A stretch of 64,000 bases of DNA from NCBI GenBank assembly GCA_019359285.1, contig JAHHHQ010000044.1:1-64000 (forward strand), in the 5' to 3' direction. Shown piece after piece: positions 23,276 through 34,300 of this stretch. Below the pieces are notes generated by a model, which searched no databases, was not told the DNA's origin, and saw only the letters and a program-made list of their open reading frames with translations. Position 1 is the stretch's first letter; every line of letters begins with the position of its first letter. Source of the stretch: Nodosilinea sp. WJT8-NPBG4. Its GTDB lineage: Bacteria; Cyanobacteriota; Cyanobacteriia; Phormidesmidales; Phormidesmidaceae. Both the position numbers and the translations under genes were made by a program.

Positions 23276-26200
23276 CTACGCCGCAGCGGGCTCAGCCGAG
23301 TTGACTGTAATGACCAGATCGTTGAAGTCATTGTCAGACAGGTCTTCGAAGCCCCAAACGTTGCCGTTGCGCTGGATACGAGACTCACCGATGGTAGCCA
23401 GGTCATTGATGTCACCATCCACCAGCAGCACAGGGGCATAGTAAGTGCCACCAGGCAGAGTCAGGTTGACACTGTCAGTCACCAGGTTGTCGACAAACAG
23501 CTCGGCATCGAGCAGGTTGGCGGCAACAGCCTCCTCGTAACCAGCATCCTCAGCCACAAGGCCATCCACGCGCCCCTGGGCATCGGTTTCATAGAACCTC
23601 AGCACGTTATCAAAGGTTGCTTCGCGGGTCACGGTGATATCAACGACGACATCACCGTCGATACCAGTCAGGTCCACTAGCTCAGCCACAGGCGGCTCAA
23701 ACGCCTCGTCCCCAAACAACGTGCGATACATCATTTCATAGATGAAAGTGTTGTCTAGGGTAGAGGGCAGCAGGTCGGCATTGAGACCGTAAGCTTTAGA
23801 CACAATGCTGCCGGGGAAGTCGGGGGTGCCCACCCAGGCCACACCAAAGTTGCCCATGGGGCCGTCAATGCTGTCGGTAGCCGCAAACGAATCCCAGGGA
23901 AACTCCACACTGCCGGTGCTGCCAGTAGCACCATCCAGAAAGACAGGGGTACCTGCTTCGGTGGTGGGGTTGACGTAGATGAACGGTACCTCAGTTTCTT
24001 CTGCACCCAGAGCCGGTTCTGGGGTGGCATTACCCGAGGGGCGGGTGTAGGGATCGAACTGGAACACCTGCAAACCGCCGGCATCGCTATCGGCAGCGGT
24101 GACCACCAGGGTATTGGGGTCAACGTTATCGACGTAGTCCATGGCGACACCAATGGCCGCATCGGCGCGGCGCACGGCTTCGATAGTGCCTGCTGCATTG
24201 TTGCTGTTGGCAAAGTTGTCGGTGCCCTCTTCTTCCATCACCACAAAGAAGCCATCGGGATCTTCAGAGACCAGCTTGAGGGTGGCATCCAGCATCTCGG
24301 CAACGGTGGGAGCGGTTGCGACGTAGAGGGGCAGGGGAGCATCTGTATTTAGCCCTAACTCCTCTTCGGTGGTGGCGTCAAAGGTAGCATCAGCGGCAAA
24401 GACACCTAGCAGCTTTTCGGGAGGGTTGTCGCCATTAACGACCTCATTCATCTGATCTTCTGTGTAGACCACGGTGTAGCCCAAGGATTCCGCCAGTTCG
24501 ATCAGGTTGGTCTCAGGGCGACGCTCGGGCCGAGTTTCAGCGGCATCGATTTCGGTGGTGACGTGGAAGCCAGTGGTACCGCCGGGCAGCATGTACAGCT
24601 CACCCCCGCCGAAGATGACGTTGGTGCCAGAGCGAATGGTCTGCTCGATGATTTCGGCGTACTTGTCGCGGGCGCGGATGTCGTCGCCGTCGCGGTTGGT
24701 GGTAGCGGCGGCGAAAGCAGCGGTGCCCGGCTCGGCCATCTGACCCGATTGAATCAGCGCGGTGGCTTTGCCGGCCTCGATCGCCTCCTCCAGAATGGTT
24801 TTGCCTACATTGCCAGAGGCCGGTACTACAACGGAGTTGTCTTCTTCCAAACCAAAGGACTCGTTGAAGACCTTGACCCCGTTAGCGTGGGTAACGGCCC
24901 CGGCGTTGGAGGTGCCGGTCAGCTGGTTTTCCATGTGGCCCAGGTAGACCCCGGCGTTAGACATCTTGTCCCAGTTGAGGCGACCGTCTGGCCCCTGGTC
25001 AATGTTGCGCAGCGCCATGTAGTGGGAGGGGCTGGTGCCGTCGGGGTGAATGAAGATGACGTTGCCAGTCTCAGCGGTGGGGGCAGGCGCCACCTTAGTT
25101 TGGTCAGGAATGCGAGACTTAAGTTCTACATCGAACAGAGTTTCATACATCAACTCGTAGATGCCGGTGTTGTCGACGGTAGCGGGCAGCTTGTCGGCGT
25201 TGAGACCTTCGGCCTTGGAGACGATCGAGCCCGCGAAGTCAGGAGTGCCAGCCCAACCCACCGCAAAGTCGAAGACGTCGCCATCGGCATCGGGGGCAGA
25301 CACAAAGGGCAGAGTGCCCACACCACCCACGCCGTCGAGGGGAACCGGACGGTCTTCGAGGGTGGGGTTGTTGTTGATGGTGCCGACGGGCTCAGCGGGG
25401 TCTACGTCAGTCACCTGCAACCCACCGGCATCGCTGTCGGCAGCGGTGATAATCAGGGTGTTTTCGTAGCGGCTGAGAAAGTCTTGGGCCACACCGATCG
25501 CTGCATCGGCCCGCCGCACCCCCTCAATGGTGCCAGCGGCGTTGTTGTTGTTGCCAAAGTTATCGGAGCCTTCTTCTTCGACGATCGCGATCGAGCCGTT
25601 TTCAAAGTTGGGATGGGCCTCCATCAGCTGTTGGGTGACCTCCAGCATCTCGGCGAGCGTGGGTGCTGTCTCTAGGTAGAGAGGCAGATCAGCCTCAGTC
25701 AAGACTTCCTCGGGGCGATCGTTGAAGGTGTGAACGGGCGCGAAAACCCCCAGCACCTTTTGGGGCGTTACTGGCTGCTCCAGCAAGGCATTGAGTTCAT
25801 CGCGGGTGTAAACCACAGTGTAGCCCAGAGACTCAGCCAGCTCAATCAGGTTTTCAGAGGGGCGACGAACGGAGTCGCTGGCGATCGCATCGTATTCTTC
25901 AGCGGTGCCGTGAAAGCCGTCAGTACCCACTGGCAGCAGCGTAACTTCGCCCCCAGCCAAAATAAAATCGACCCCTGATTCAATCACCTGACGGGCGATC
26001 TCAGCGGTTTGGCCCCGAGGCACAACCGTTCTGCCATCGACCTCAACATCGCCGGTCTCAGCCACAAAGGCTGCCGTACCCGGTTCGAAGATAGCCCCAG
26101 ACTGCAGTAGCGCGGTAACCTTGCCAGCGTCGATCGCCTCTTCAACAATGGTTTTACCCGTGTTACCCGATAGCGGCGTAATCTCCGAGCCATTTTGCTC

Positions 26201-26428
26201 TAGACCAAAGGATTCGGCATAGACCTTGGCCCCAGTAGCGTGGGTGACGGCACCCGCGTTGGAGGTGCCGCCGAGCTGGTCTTCCATATGCCCCAGGTAG
26301 ACCCCGGCATAGTCGAGGTTGTCCCAGTTAAGGCGGCCATCGGGGCCTAGATCGGCAAATCGCGCGGCAGCGTAGTGAGATGGGCTAGCCCCGTCAGGAT
26401 GAACGAAGATAACGTGGTTATTAGCCAT
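23276..26428 (-). CDS. Tandem-duplicated PhoA-like alkaline phosphatase with DUF4114 C-terminus
   Basis: The 1050-residue protein contains two copies of an alkaline-phosphatase-superfamily domain (about 1-430 and 455-870) and a DUF4114 module (about 890-1045). Each copy keeps the first metal Asp (FVHPDGASPSHY; FIHPDGTSPSHY) and a nucleophile-type Ser in GTSNAGAVTHATGAKVY. The zinc-binding histidines of E. coli PhoA appear changed. The VEGxxID-HAA block reads EEEGSDNFGNNNNAAG, the TADH block reads TAADSDAGG, and the last His region reads GTPDFAGS. The metals may therefore be other than zinc. No signal peptide is visible, but the DUF4114 tail is shared with the next gene and is typical of secreted or surface proteins. 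The likely role is release of phosphate from organic esters. The start ATG has GGAAG 8 bp upstream. Confidence 0.85.
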   Translation of the reverse strand: MANNHVIFVHPDGASPSHYAAARFADLGPDGRLNWDNLDYAGVYLGHMEDQLGGTSNAGAVTHATGAKVYAESFGLEQNGSEITPLSGNTGKTIVEEAIDAGKVTALLQSGAIFEPGTAAFVAETGDVEVDGRTVVPRGQTAEIARQVIESGVDFILAGGEVTLLPVGTDGFHGTAEEYDAIASDSVRRPSENLIELAESLGYTVVYTRDELNALLEQPVTPQKVLGVFAPVHTFNDRPEEVLTEADLPLYLETAPTLAEMLEVTQQLMEAHPNFENGSIAIVEEEGSDNFGNNNNAAGTIEGVRRADAAIGVAQDFLSRYENTLIITAADSDAGGLQVTDVDPAEPVGTINNNPTLEDRPVPLDGVGGVGTLPFVSAPDADGDVFDFAVGWAGTPDFAGSIVSKAEGLNADKLPATVDNTGIYELMYETLFDVELKSRIPDQTKVAPAPTAETGNVIFIHPDGTSPSHYMALRNIDQGPDGRLNWDKMSNAGVYLGHMENQLTGTSNAGAVTHANGVKVFNESFGLEEDNSVVVPASGNVGKTILEEAIEAGKATALIQSGQMAEPGTAAFAAATTNRDGDDIRARDKYAEIIEQTIRSGTNVIFGGGELYMLPGGTTGFHVTTEIDAAETRPERRPETNLIELAESLGYTVVYTEDQMNEVVNGDNPPEKLLGVFAADATFDATTEEELGLNTDAPLPLYVATAPTVAEMLDATLKLVSEDPDGFFVVMEEEGTDNFANSNNAAGTIEAVRRADAAIGVAMDYVDNVDPNTLVVTAADSDAGGLQVFQFDPYTRPSGNATPEPALGAEETEVPFIYVNPTTEAGTPVFLDGATGSTGSVEFPWDSFAATDSIDGPMGNFGVAWVGTPDFPGSIVSKAYGLNADLLPSTLDNTFIYEMMYRTLFGDEAFEPPVAELVDLTGIDGDVVVDITVTREATFDNVLRFYETDAQGRVDGLVAEDAGYEEAVAANLLDAELFVDNLVTDSVNLTLPGGTYYAPVLLVDGDINDLATIGESRIQRNGNVWGFEDLSDNDFNDLVITVNSAEPAAA

Positions 26429-26859
26429 TGGTATGCTTCCTTACAGATTGTGTCTCTAAAACCGGGCAAGCTCTACGCAGCAACCTTTCATCTCGCTAGC
26501 CCATACCGAGCGCTGCCAACCAGGCAAAGCGCACTAAAGCAGGCCACACGGGTTGCGACCGTGCGACGTCTCATTGACTGGCCTGATACCTCAGGCTTGA
26601 GACAAGGGTTAGAGCGGGGCAACTCCCCTGATCGCTTTAGAGGGATTCAGAATTAAGCGTCGAGATCTGGTTACTGCTTGACCGCCGCTTGATAATCTCT
26701 CACAGGAACTTTAAAGAGAGGCTGACATCGGGTTAACGGATCCCCCGTAATTGGTTTAACCATTTTGAAAAGTTCTTAACCGCGAGTTCTAGCCCACCCC
26801 ACCGACCTGTTCAGGTAGCCCTTTCAGGCCAATGGAGTGAGTTAGGAGCCTCAGGCTAC
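26429..26859. other. Intergenic region between the two phosphorus-scavenging genes
   Basis: 431 bp between two same-strand genes. Around 26731-26781 there are several TTAACC/GGTTAA-like words (GGTTAA at 26731, GGTTTA at 26753, TTAACC at 26756 and 26776). The first two are 22 bp apart, twice the Pho-box period, but the middle copy is missing, so a Pho box is only possible. No open reading frame is convincing. Confidence 0.4.
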
Positions 26860-29800
26860 TTAGGCAACAGCCTCAGTCGAGTTGAGGGTGACGATCAGGT
26901 CGTTGAAGTCAAAGTCGTTTAGATCTTCGAAGCCCCAAACGTTCCCGCTGCGCTCAATGCGAGACTGCCCCAGAGCCGCATCGTCAATTGTGACCAAGTT
27001 CTCAGGGTTGCCTTGAATCAACAACGCTGGCGCGTAGTAGGTGCCACCCGCCAGCAGGAGGGATTGATTGACAACGCTGAGGTTGTCGAGGGCGAATCCC
27101 TCTGCATCGAGCAGGTTAGCCGCAACCGCTGCTTCGTAACCGGCTTTACCCGGTAGAAGCCCATTCACAGCACCCCGAGCATCGGTTTCATAGAACTTCA
27201 GGATGTTGTCGTAGGTTGCTTCGCGGCTCAGAGTAACATTCACAGCAACATCGCCATCAAAGCCGGTCAGGTCAACTAGCTCCGTGACAACGTCTCCAGA
27301 CAATCCGGCGACACCCAAACGAGGGTCGAGGTTTAAAGGCTCGTCAAGCTGGAGTTCGATGATTTCGTTGTTGTCAATCCCCGGTGGACGGCCCACCGAG
27401 AAGGGGTAGTTGTTGTCGTTGGCCACTAGGATGGTGTCGGCATCGAGCACCAAAACATCCTCAATCGTTTGGAAGGGGAAGTCAAAGGTGGTGCTGCCGT
27501 CTCCGTTGAGATCGTTGGGGTCGCTGATGTTCAACAGATCGACCAGCTCTTCTTTTTTGACAAAGCCTTCGCTGTTGGTCTGAGACAGGTCAACTTTGAA
27601 GATCTTCTTGAACTCGGCGGCATCACCCTGGTTGTTATCCCTCTCAATCACGAGAAACTCGTTGGCATTGATGGGGGTAAAGTCGCCGATCGCATGGGTC
27701 GTCGACTCCAACTGATACAGCCCTGCCACTCCCTCAAAAGAACTGCTGGCCACATCAAATTCGTAGATGCGCAATGAACCAGCGGGGTCACCGACGACGG
27801 TGCCCTCTAGCATCGGGTATAGGGTAGCGCGATCGGGGCTAAAGGCCATGCCCTCAAAGCCCTGAGAGCGGTTGAGGTTCGCTACCTCTGGCTCGTCGAT
27901 AAACGTGCTGCGAGCGGTAAAGCCCGTACCGGGGAAATCGGTAAAGAAGCCGTCTACGCCCAGCTCAATGAATTGCTTGTATTCATTGATGGGATTCCCC
28001 TCATAGCTGTCGGGGAGGAAGAAGCTCTCGTTGCGCAGCGTGTAGAGGTGAACCAGCAGCCCAGCGTCATGGGCGTCGGCAATCAGGGTAGTGGGGGTGC
28101 CGGTGACGCGATCGCCATCGCTAATCGCCCCGTCGCCATTCAGGTCATCGGGCTGACCGTTACCGTCAGCATCCACCGTGCTTAGAGGCACAATGCGCTG
28201 CTTGTTGGGGCCAATGCCAGCGGCATATTCAGCGATTTCTGCCAGCCCTGCGGGGGTAGTCAGGTCGGTGTAGGTGCGAGCATCGCCAGCAGCCACAAAG
28301 TCGTAGGGCTGACCCGACCCGCCAAACAGCTGCACCAGCGGAATGTCGATCTCCGCAGCGGGCATGATGGTGTCGTTTAGCGCCTTCAGGTTGCTCACCT
28401 CAAAGGACTGGATATAAACCCGGCTGGGGTCAGTGAAGCCCTCAGCCTTGAGAGTATCGACCAGAATTTCGCTGGTGTTGAAGCCCCGCTGCTCAAAGAA
28501 GGTGGGGTGCTTGGTTTCGGGATAGATGCCGATCTTGCGACCGGTTTCTAACTCAACCTCTTGCACCAGGTCAATCACCTCAGCCAGGGTGGGCACCTTC
28601 AAACCATCGTTGTCGAATTCGGTACCCCGGATAGCCGGAATCCGCTCAATGGCGTTGAGCTGCTTGACCTCTGCCAGAGTAAAGTCTTCAGCAAACCAGC
28701 CGCCCCGCGGAACGCCGTCCAGATCTTTCACTTTTAGGCGGCCGGCAAACTCAGCGCGCAGGTAAACATCTGTGCTGGTGTCGGTGGTGTTGAGCACGGG
28801 GTTGCCGCTAGCGTCCAGCTGGATGGTGCCATCAGGATTCAGCGCCACCACCCCGAGCATGGGCTCGTGGCGAGCAATTAGCACGCCGTCCTTGGTGACA
28901 ACCAGGTCAGGCTCGATGAAGTCTGCGCCCTGGGCGATCGCCAATTTGTAAGCTTCCAACGTGTGCTCGGGCCGCAGGCCAGAGGCACCCCGGTGACCAA
29001 TCACGATGGGAGCATCGCCCGTCAGCGTGTCGAACTCTGTAGTGGCCAGCACTTCAGGGTTTTGAGGAGAGCGGACGAAGTCACTGGTGATTTGGTCACG
29101 CACCAGGTCACCCGTACCGGGAAAGTCGGTGAAATAGCCATCAACCCCCAGGTTGATGAACTGCTCAAACTCCTTATTGGGGTTGCCCTTCTTACTGATG
29201 TTGTCCTGGTAGTCAGAGGCCAAAAATCGCTCTTCGTTGCGGAAGGTGTAGGCATGGACAAACAGCCCCGCATCGTGGGCATCGGGAATCAACGTAGAGG
29301 GAGCCGTGGTCGTTTTATCGGCATCGTTGACCGCGCCATCGCCGTTCACATCGTCAGCCGCGCCATCGCCATTTGCATCAACGCCCTCAACGGAAACAAT
29401 CATGCGCTTCCAGGGGCCAATGCCATCGGCGTAGGCGGCAATTTCGGCCAAACCTTCTGTCGTTTGCAGGTCGCCGTAGGTGCGGGTGTCGCCAGCCACT
29501 GCAAAGTCGTAGGGACGAGCATTCACGCCCTCATAAATGAGCGAGCCATCCAGCGCCACATCGTAGGCATCCAGCAGCTGCACTAGGGGAATGTCGGTCT
29601 TGGTGTTCAGGTCCTTTAGGTTAGACACCTCAAAGGACTGAATGAAGACGCGGCTGGGGTCGGTGAAACCCGTGGCTTCCAGGGTCGCCAGCAGGGGCTC
29701 TTCCAGCGACAGCCTGAGGTCGTCGTCGTGGTAGGTGGGGTGCTTGGTTTCGGGGTAGATACCGATCTTCTTCCCGGTGTCGGCCTCAACCTGCTTGACT

Positions 29801-30747
29801 AGGTTAATGACCTCTTCGAAGGTTGGGATCTGGAATACGCCATCAAATGCATCGGTGCGGTAGCCCTGAGGCATAATCGCACGCAAGGTCTTGATTTCTT
29901 CTAAGGTAAAGTCGGAAGCAAAAAATTCGTTTTCGTAGGTGACGCCATCGATCACACCGGTGCGCTTGCGATCGGCAAACTCGGGGCGGCTGGCGACATC
30001 GGTAGTGCCTCCCAGAATTGGCTCGTGGCGAGCGATCAATACGCCGTCTTTGGTAGCCACCAGGTCGGGCTCGATGAAGTCTGCACCACGGGCGATCGCC
30101 AGACTATAAGCCTCCAGCGTGTGCTCAGGCAATTCACCACTCGCGCCTCGGTGGCCAATCACTAGCGGCGCTTCGCCAGTGAGAGTGCTCAGGGGCTTGA
30201 CATTGGGAGTTGCAATGGGCGCATCTAGCAGCACACCGCTGGCGTCAAAATGCAGTAGGTAAGGGCCAAACTCATCCCCAATCCAAATTTCACCGTTGCC
30301 GTCGATTACAAACGATTCCACATCAAAGTCAGCGCCAGTGAGGAAACGCTCTGCCGTCTCCCCATTCACGATGTCGAAGGGAACTAGGTTATTGGGATCG
30401 CGGAGCTGTACAAACCCTTGAATGTCTACACTGCCATCGCCGCCTTCTGACCCAGCCAAGTTCGGATCAGCCTGATACAGCCGCAGCAAGTAGTCGGCGC
30501 TGTTGGCCTTAGCGCCAAAACCGTTGTCAGAGAGGAACCAGAAGGTTGAGCCATCGCTACCGGGGGCAAACTGAACACCGCTAAAACCTTGGATCGGCTG
30601 ACCATCAAACGGGCCAGTGCGACCATTGCCAGTGACGGGTGCGCCAGTGCCATCGTTGCCGCCAGCGTCAGGGCCTTCGGCAAAGGTGTCAGCGGGCAGA
30701 GAAGCAAAGCCAGTCAGCTCTGCACCCTGGGTTGTATTTAAATCCAT
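26860..30747 (-). CDS. Phytase-like protein with two nested GDPD domains and DUF4114
   Basis: The 1295-residue protein (from ATG 30747) begins with the first part of an esterase-like phytase beta-propeller ([20 protein letters not shown], then [17 protein letters not shown]). Two glycerophosphodiester phosphodiesterase domains follow, each with VIGHRGASG...[18 protein letters not shown] and [10 protein letters not shown]. The propeller then resumes ([59 protein letters not shown]) and a DUF4114 module ends the chain ([20 protein letters not shown]). GDPD domains cut glycerophosphodiesters to glycerol-3-phosphate; phytase-like domains act on phytate-type esters. Both catalytic His of each GDPD are present. 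A TTG at 30789 is an alternative start. A three-repeat Pho box lies about 135-165 bp upstream, predicting induction by phosphate starvation. Confidence 0.9.
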   Translation of the reverse strand: MDLNTTQGAELTGFASLPADTFAEGPDAGGNDGTGAPVTGNGRTGPFDGQPIQGFSGVQFAPGSDGSTFWFLSDNGFGAKANSADYLLRLYQADPNLAGSEGGDGSVDIQGFVQLRDPNNLVPFDIVNGETAERFLTGADFDVESFVIDGNGEIWIGDEFGPYLLHFDASGVLLDAPIATPNVKPLSTLTGEAPLVIGHRGASGELPEHTLEAYSLAIARGADFIEPDLVATKDGVLIARHEPILGGTTDVASRPEFADRKRTGVIDGVTYENEFFASDFTLEEIKTLRAIMPQGYRTDAFDGVFQIPTFEEVINLVKQVEADTGKKIGIYPETKHPTYHDDDLRLSLEEPLLATLEATGFTDPSRVFIQSFEVSNLKDLNTKTDIPLVQLLDAYDVALDGSLIYEGVNARPYDFAVAGDTRTYGDLQTTEGLAEIAAYADGIGPWKRMIVSVEGVDANGDGAADDVNGDGAVNDADKTTTAPSTLIPDAHDAGLFVHAYTFRNEERFLASDYQDNISKKGNPNKEFEQFINLGVDGYFTDFPGTGDLVRDQITSDFVRSPQNPEVLATTEFDTLTGDAPIVIGHRGASGLRPEHTLEAYKLAIAQGADFIEPDLVVTKDGVLIARHEPMLGVVALNPDGTIQLDASGNPVLNTTDTSTDVYLRAEFAGRLKVKDLDGVPRGGWFAEDFTLAEVKQLNAIERIPAIRGTEFDNDGLKVPTLAEVIDLVQEVELETGRKIGIYPETKHPTFFEQRGFNTSEILVDTLKAEGFTDPSRVYIQSFEVSNLKALNDTIMPAAEIDIPLVQLFGGSGQPYDFVAAGDARTYTDLTTPAGLAEIAEYAAGIGPNKQRIVPLSTVDADGNGQPDDLNGDGAISDGDRVTGTPTTLIADAHDAGLLVHLYTLRNESFFLPDSYEGNPINEYKQFIELGVDGFFTDFPGTGFTARSTFIDEPEVANLNRSQGFEGMAFSPDRATLYPMLEGTVVGDPAGSLRIYEFDVASSSFEGVAGLYQLESTTHAIGDFTPINANEFLVIERDNNQGDAAEFKKIFKVDLSQTNSEGFVKKEELVDLLNISDPNDLNGDGSTTFDFPFQTIEDVLVLDADTILVANDNNYPFSVGRPPGIDNNEIIELQLDEPLNLDPRLGVAGLSGDVVTELVDLTGFDGDVAVNVTLSREATYDNILKFYETDARGAVNGLLPGKAGYEAAVAANLLDAEGFALDNLSVVNQSLLLAGGTYYAPALLIQGNPENLVTIDDAALGQSRIERSGNVWGFEDLNDFDFNDLIVTLNSTEAVA

Positions 30748-31380
30748 AGCTGTCAGGCTCTCCCAAACGACTCGTTTTAATCCGTTCAAATAGGCATCAA
30801 AATTCTTTGCCGAGCTATTTAACTCAGCAAATTGTTTTCACCCCGTTTTCCAGGGAAAATGCTCTCACAAAAGCTTTGAAACGAGATTAAATAGGGGTTA
30901 CTTTAGGGTTAATTTTGTTCCCTTTATAAATTAAGAGATTGTTTAAAGGGAATTCGTTGTGGCCCTAGCTACCTACGGATCCCGCCTGCCATTCTAAAAA
31001 GAAGGTCTGCTTAAGCTTAAAGTTCTACCTTCGACGCAAACGTCCGTTTAATGCAAACGTACTTGGATTAGGACAGATTCGGCGTAGCCAAGCTATATTA
31101 ATTAGCCAGTTCATCTTCAAAAGCCAATTTCTTAAAGGAAGACATTAAGCAATAAAGTTTGGTTTAAATTTAGAGGGGGTTTAAGTTAAATATCTGCATA
31201 GCCGATGGGGTATTGATAGGGCAAAAGCGATCGCATTTCTATAAACATTCTGCCAAATTCAACTATTCAGAATGTGCAAGTTTTGTAGAACATATCCCTT
31301 GCTAGCTAAGCAAGTAGCCAGATGGTTCAATGGCCCATCTCACCTGAACGATTCATGCTGATGCAGTGAAGATAGCGGCT
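30748..31380. other. Upstream region of the GDPD/phytase-like gene
   Basis: 633 bp between two same-strand genes, AT-rich compared with the flanks. It contains the Pho box at 30884-30913. The rest holds no recognised RNA gene or ORF longer than about 30 codons that looks coding. No clear terminator hairpin for the diguanylate cyclase gene was found. Confidence 0.5.
30884..30913 (-). promoter_or_regulatory. Pho box (PhoB/SphR site), three 8-bp repeats
   Basis: Reading the reverse strand from 30913: ATTAACCC, TAA, AGTAACCC, CTA, TTTAATCT. These are three 8-bp direct repeats with 3-bp spacers, an 11-bp period, each close to the cyanobacterial Pho-box unit CTTAACCT. It lies upstream of the GDPD/phytase-like gene and in its orientation. 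Confidence 0.8.
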
Positions 31381-34300
31381 TTAGCTCTTTGGCAAATTCA
31401 GAGCGTCAGGTCGATTACTGGTGCTAATGCAGTAGCGATTGCGGCCCGCCAGCTTGGCTTGATATAGAGCGGCATCGGCAGCGGCTAGTAGCTCACTGGA
31501 TGAATTCTCTTGAAGGGGTACGCAGCAGGCGATACCAAAGCTCAAGGTGATGTGGTCAGCTACCGACGAAAATCCATGGGGCAAGCGGGTCTGGCTAAAC
31601 TGGTGTTGAATTCTAGTGGCCACTGACATGGCCCCCACCAGCGTAGTTTTGGGCAATAGCACCACAAACTCTTCTCCCCCATAGCGAGCTAGCACATCCC
31701 CAGGGCGTTGAATATGAGCCCTCAACAGTTGGGCCACCTGCTGCAAACACCGGTCCCCTGCCGGATGCCCATAGTGGTCGTTGTAGGGCTTGAAATAATC
31801 CACATCACACATGATTAGCGCCAGAGATGTGGTGGCTCGTTGGGCCCGCGCCCACTCCTGAATGAATACCTGATCGAAATGGCGCCGGTTAGCCAGTTGG
31901 GTGAGGGCATCTGTAGTGGCAACTTGATTCAGTTCTTGGTTCGCCTGCTGTAATTGTTGAGTCAGCTCTTGCAGCTGCATGTCTGCCCGCATCTGGTCAT
32001 CAATATCTTGAAACGCTCCAAAAAGGCGTATGCAAGTGGCATCGACAAACTCCGCCTGCCCCAGCGATCGCACCCAGCGCAGATTCCCCTTAGCGGTCAC
32101 TAGCTGTAGCTTCTCATCCCAAGGTTGCCCGGTGAGGCGCGCATTCTCGATGGCAGCGGCCATGCGCTGACGGTTAACGCCTGAAGGGTAGAAACTGAGC
32201 GCCGTCGCCAAGGTGGGTTCAAAGTCGGCATCTACCTCATGGATTTCTCGGGTAGTGGGGGTCCAATGCACCAAGTTCCGTTGCAGATCGACTTCCCAGC
32301 CGCCAACGCGGGCTACGCTGTTGGTCTGCTCTAAAAAGACTTTGGTGCGCTCAAGCTCTTCTTCCATATGCTTGCGCTGGGTGATGTCGCGTCCCTCCGG
32401 AATCAGCAGCACCACCTGACCTTGATCATCTAAAACCGGCCGCAGGGAGAAGTCGATGGTCATCATTTGCTGATTGGCCCCCTTTATTGCCACCTCATAG
32501 CGCACAAACTCGCCTCGGCAAGCAGCCGCGATCGCCTGCTTGAGCTGGTCCTGGGTTTCAGGGGAAACATCCCACCAGCCCGTTTCCCAAGCGGGGCGAT
32601 TCACCACGTCTTCTCGACTAAAGCCGCCAAAGGCCAGGGCAGTTTGATTGGCCTCTAGCAAAATACCCTCTGGCGTCAGCAGACCAATGAACTGGTACAT
32701 CTGGTCAAAAATGGCCTGAAAGCGCTGCTGACTTTCCCGCAAAGCCTTCTCTGCCGTTACCCAGCCAGAGACATCTCGCACCATCACCAGCGCTTTGTCC
32801 CCCTCCAGTGGCACAATCCGCGCCTCTTCGTAGTAGGGCTGGCCCTCTACAGTAATGGTGTATTCGTAGATCTGCCGCTCGCCAGTGTCGAGCGCCTGCC
32901 GGATGAAGTGCAGCCGCTGATCGGCCAGAGCTTCAGGCAGCATCTCGTAAATGGACTGGGGGCGTTGGGTGTCAATATCGCCATAGAGGGTGATCTCGCC
33001 GCCAGAGATAAAGTCGTAGCGTAGACCATGGCGATCGATGCGCATGAGCAGATCGGGAATCGCTGACAACATAGCCTGCTTTGTAGCCTCGCTCTCCTGC
33101 AGGGCCAGCGCCGTTTGCTTGCGCTCGGTGATGTCCTGCACGTAGCCCAAAAACCTGACTACTGTACTGTCGGTTCCATAGATGATCCGAGTAAATTCAT
33201 CGATCCATCGATAGTCGCCGTTGGCATGGCGCAGCCGATATTCTGTAGCCAGGAAAGGTGTTTGGGCGACCACAGCCGCCCTTACCTCAGCCTGTACCTT
33301 GGCAACATCGTCTGGGTGAATGAGCGAGGCGAAGGCTACACGGCCCTCCACGAGATCGCTCGGTTCATAGCCAAGCTGGGCCTGCACGTTTGGGGAGACG
33401 TACTCCACGGGCCACTCATCGGTTGGCCCCCAGCGAATTACGACGGTGGGGCCATCGATGAACAGGCTACGCTCTTCTTCAAGGGCTTGCTCAATCTGTT
33501 TGCGATCGCTGATATCTTGAACGATCGCAATGTCTGAAATGGCCTGCCCATCGGCATCACGGAGAATAGACAGCACTAAATTTGTCCACCGAAAGCTGCC
33601 ATCTTTGTGAAAGTAGCGTTTTTCTAAGGTGACTGACGAGGTTTGCCCAGCGTAGAGCTTGGCCAGGGCAGCTTCAGTTTCTTGCCGTTCATCGGGGTGA
33701 ACAATATCTTGATAGCGCAGATGGAGTAGTTCTGCCTCGCTGTAGCCCAACAGGTCGCAGTAGGCCTGGTTAGCCTGCAAAAAATGACCGTCTAGGGATG
33801 CCTGGTTAATGCCCAGGGCCGCCTGCTGAAAAATGGCCCGCAGCCGACTTTCACTCAGACGCAGGGCTTCCTCTAGCTGCTTTTGTTCAGTGATGTCAGT
33901 GGCGACGCTGTCTAGACGAACCGGCTTGCCCCCTGGGTCATAAACCACCCGAGAGCGATCGCGCACCCAGCGCAGCTCTCCATCGGCTCGGGTAATGCGG
34001 TACTCCAGATCAAAGCGTTCTTGCCCGTCGAGCTGCCCCAAAAACTGCTCAATTTTGGGTTGGTCGGCCGGGTAAATCAGACTGCGCCACAGGTCAGCGG
34101 CATCCAAAAAAGCCTCTTTAGAATAGCCATAGAGGGTTTCTACAGCAGAATTGACATACCGAGTTGTCATCGTTTGTAAGTCGATCGACCAAACCACGCC
34201 ATCGATATTGCTGAGAATGCCCTCAAGCAAAGAGTGCTCGTGGGCTAGCTGAGTTTGAACAACTCGCAATTCCTCGGTGCGTTCTTTGACCTGCTCGGCG

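Noticed and set aside
24563..25675. 370-codon open frame on the plus strand inside the phosphatase gene
   Set aside because: It is antisense to a clearly conserved protein with a high-GC third-position pattern; a shadow without family motifs.
26731..26781. Pho box upstream of the PhoA-like gene
   Set aside because: TTAACC-like words occur, but the 11-bp period is broken and the middle unit is missing.
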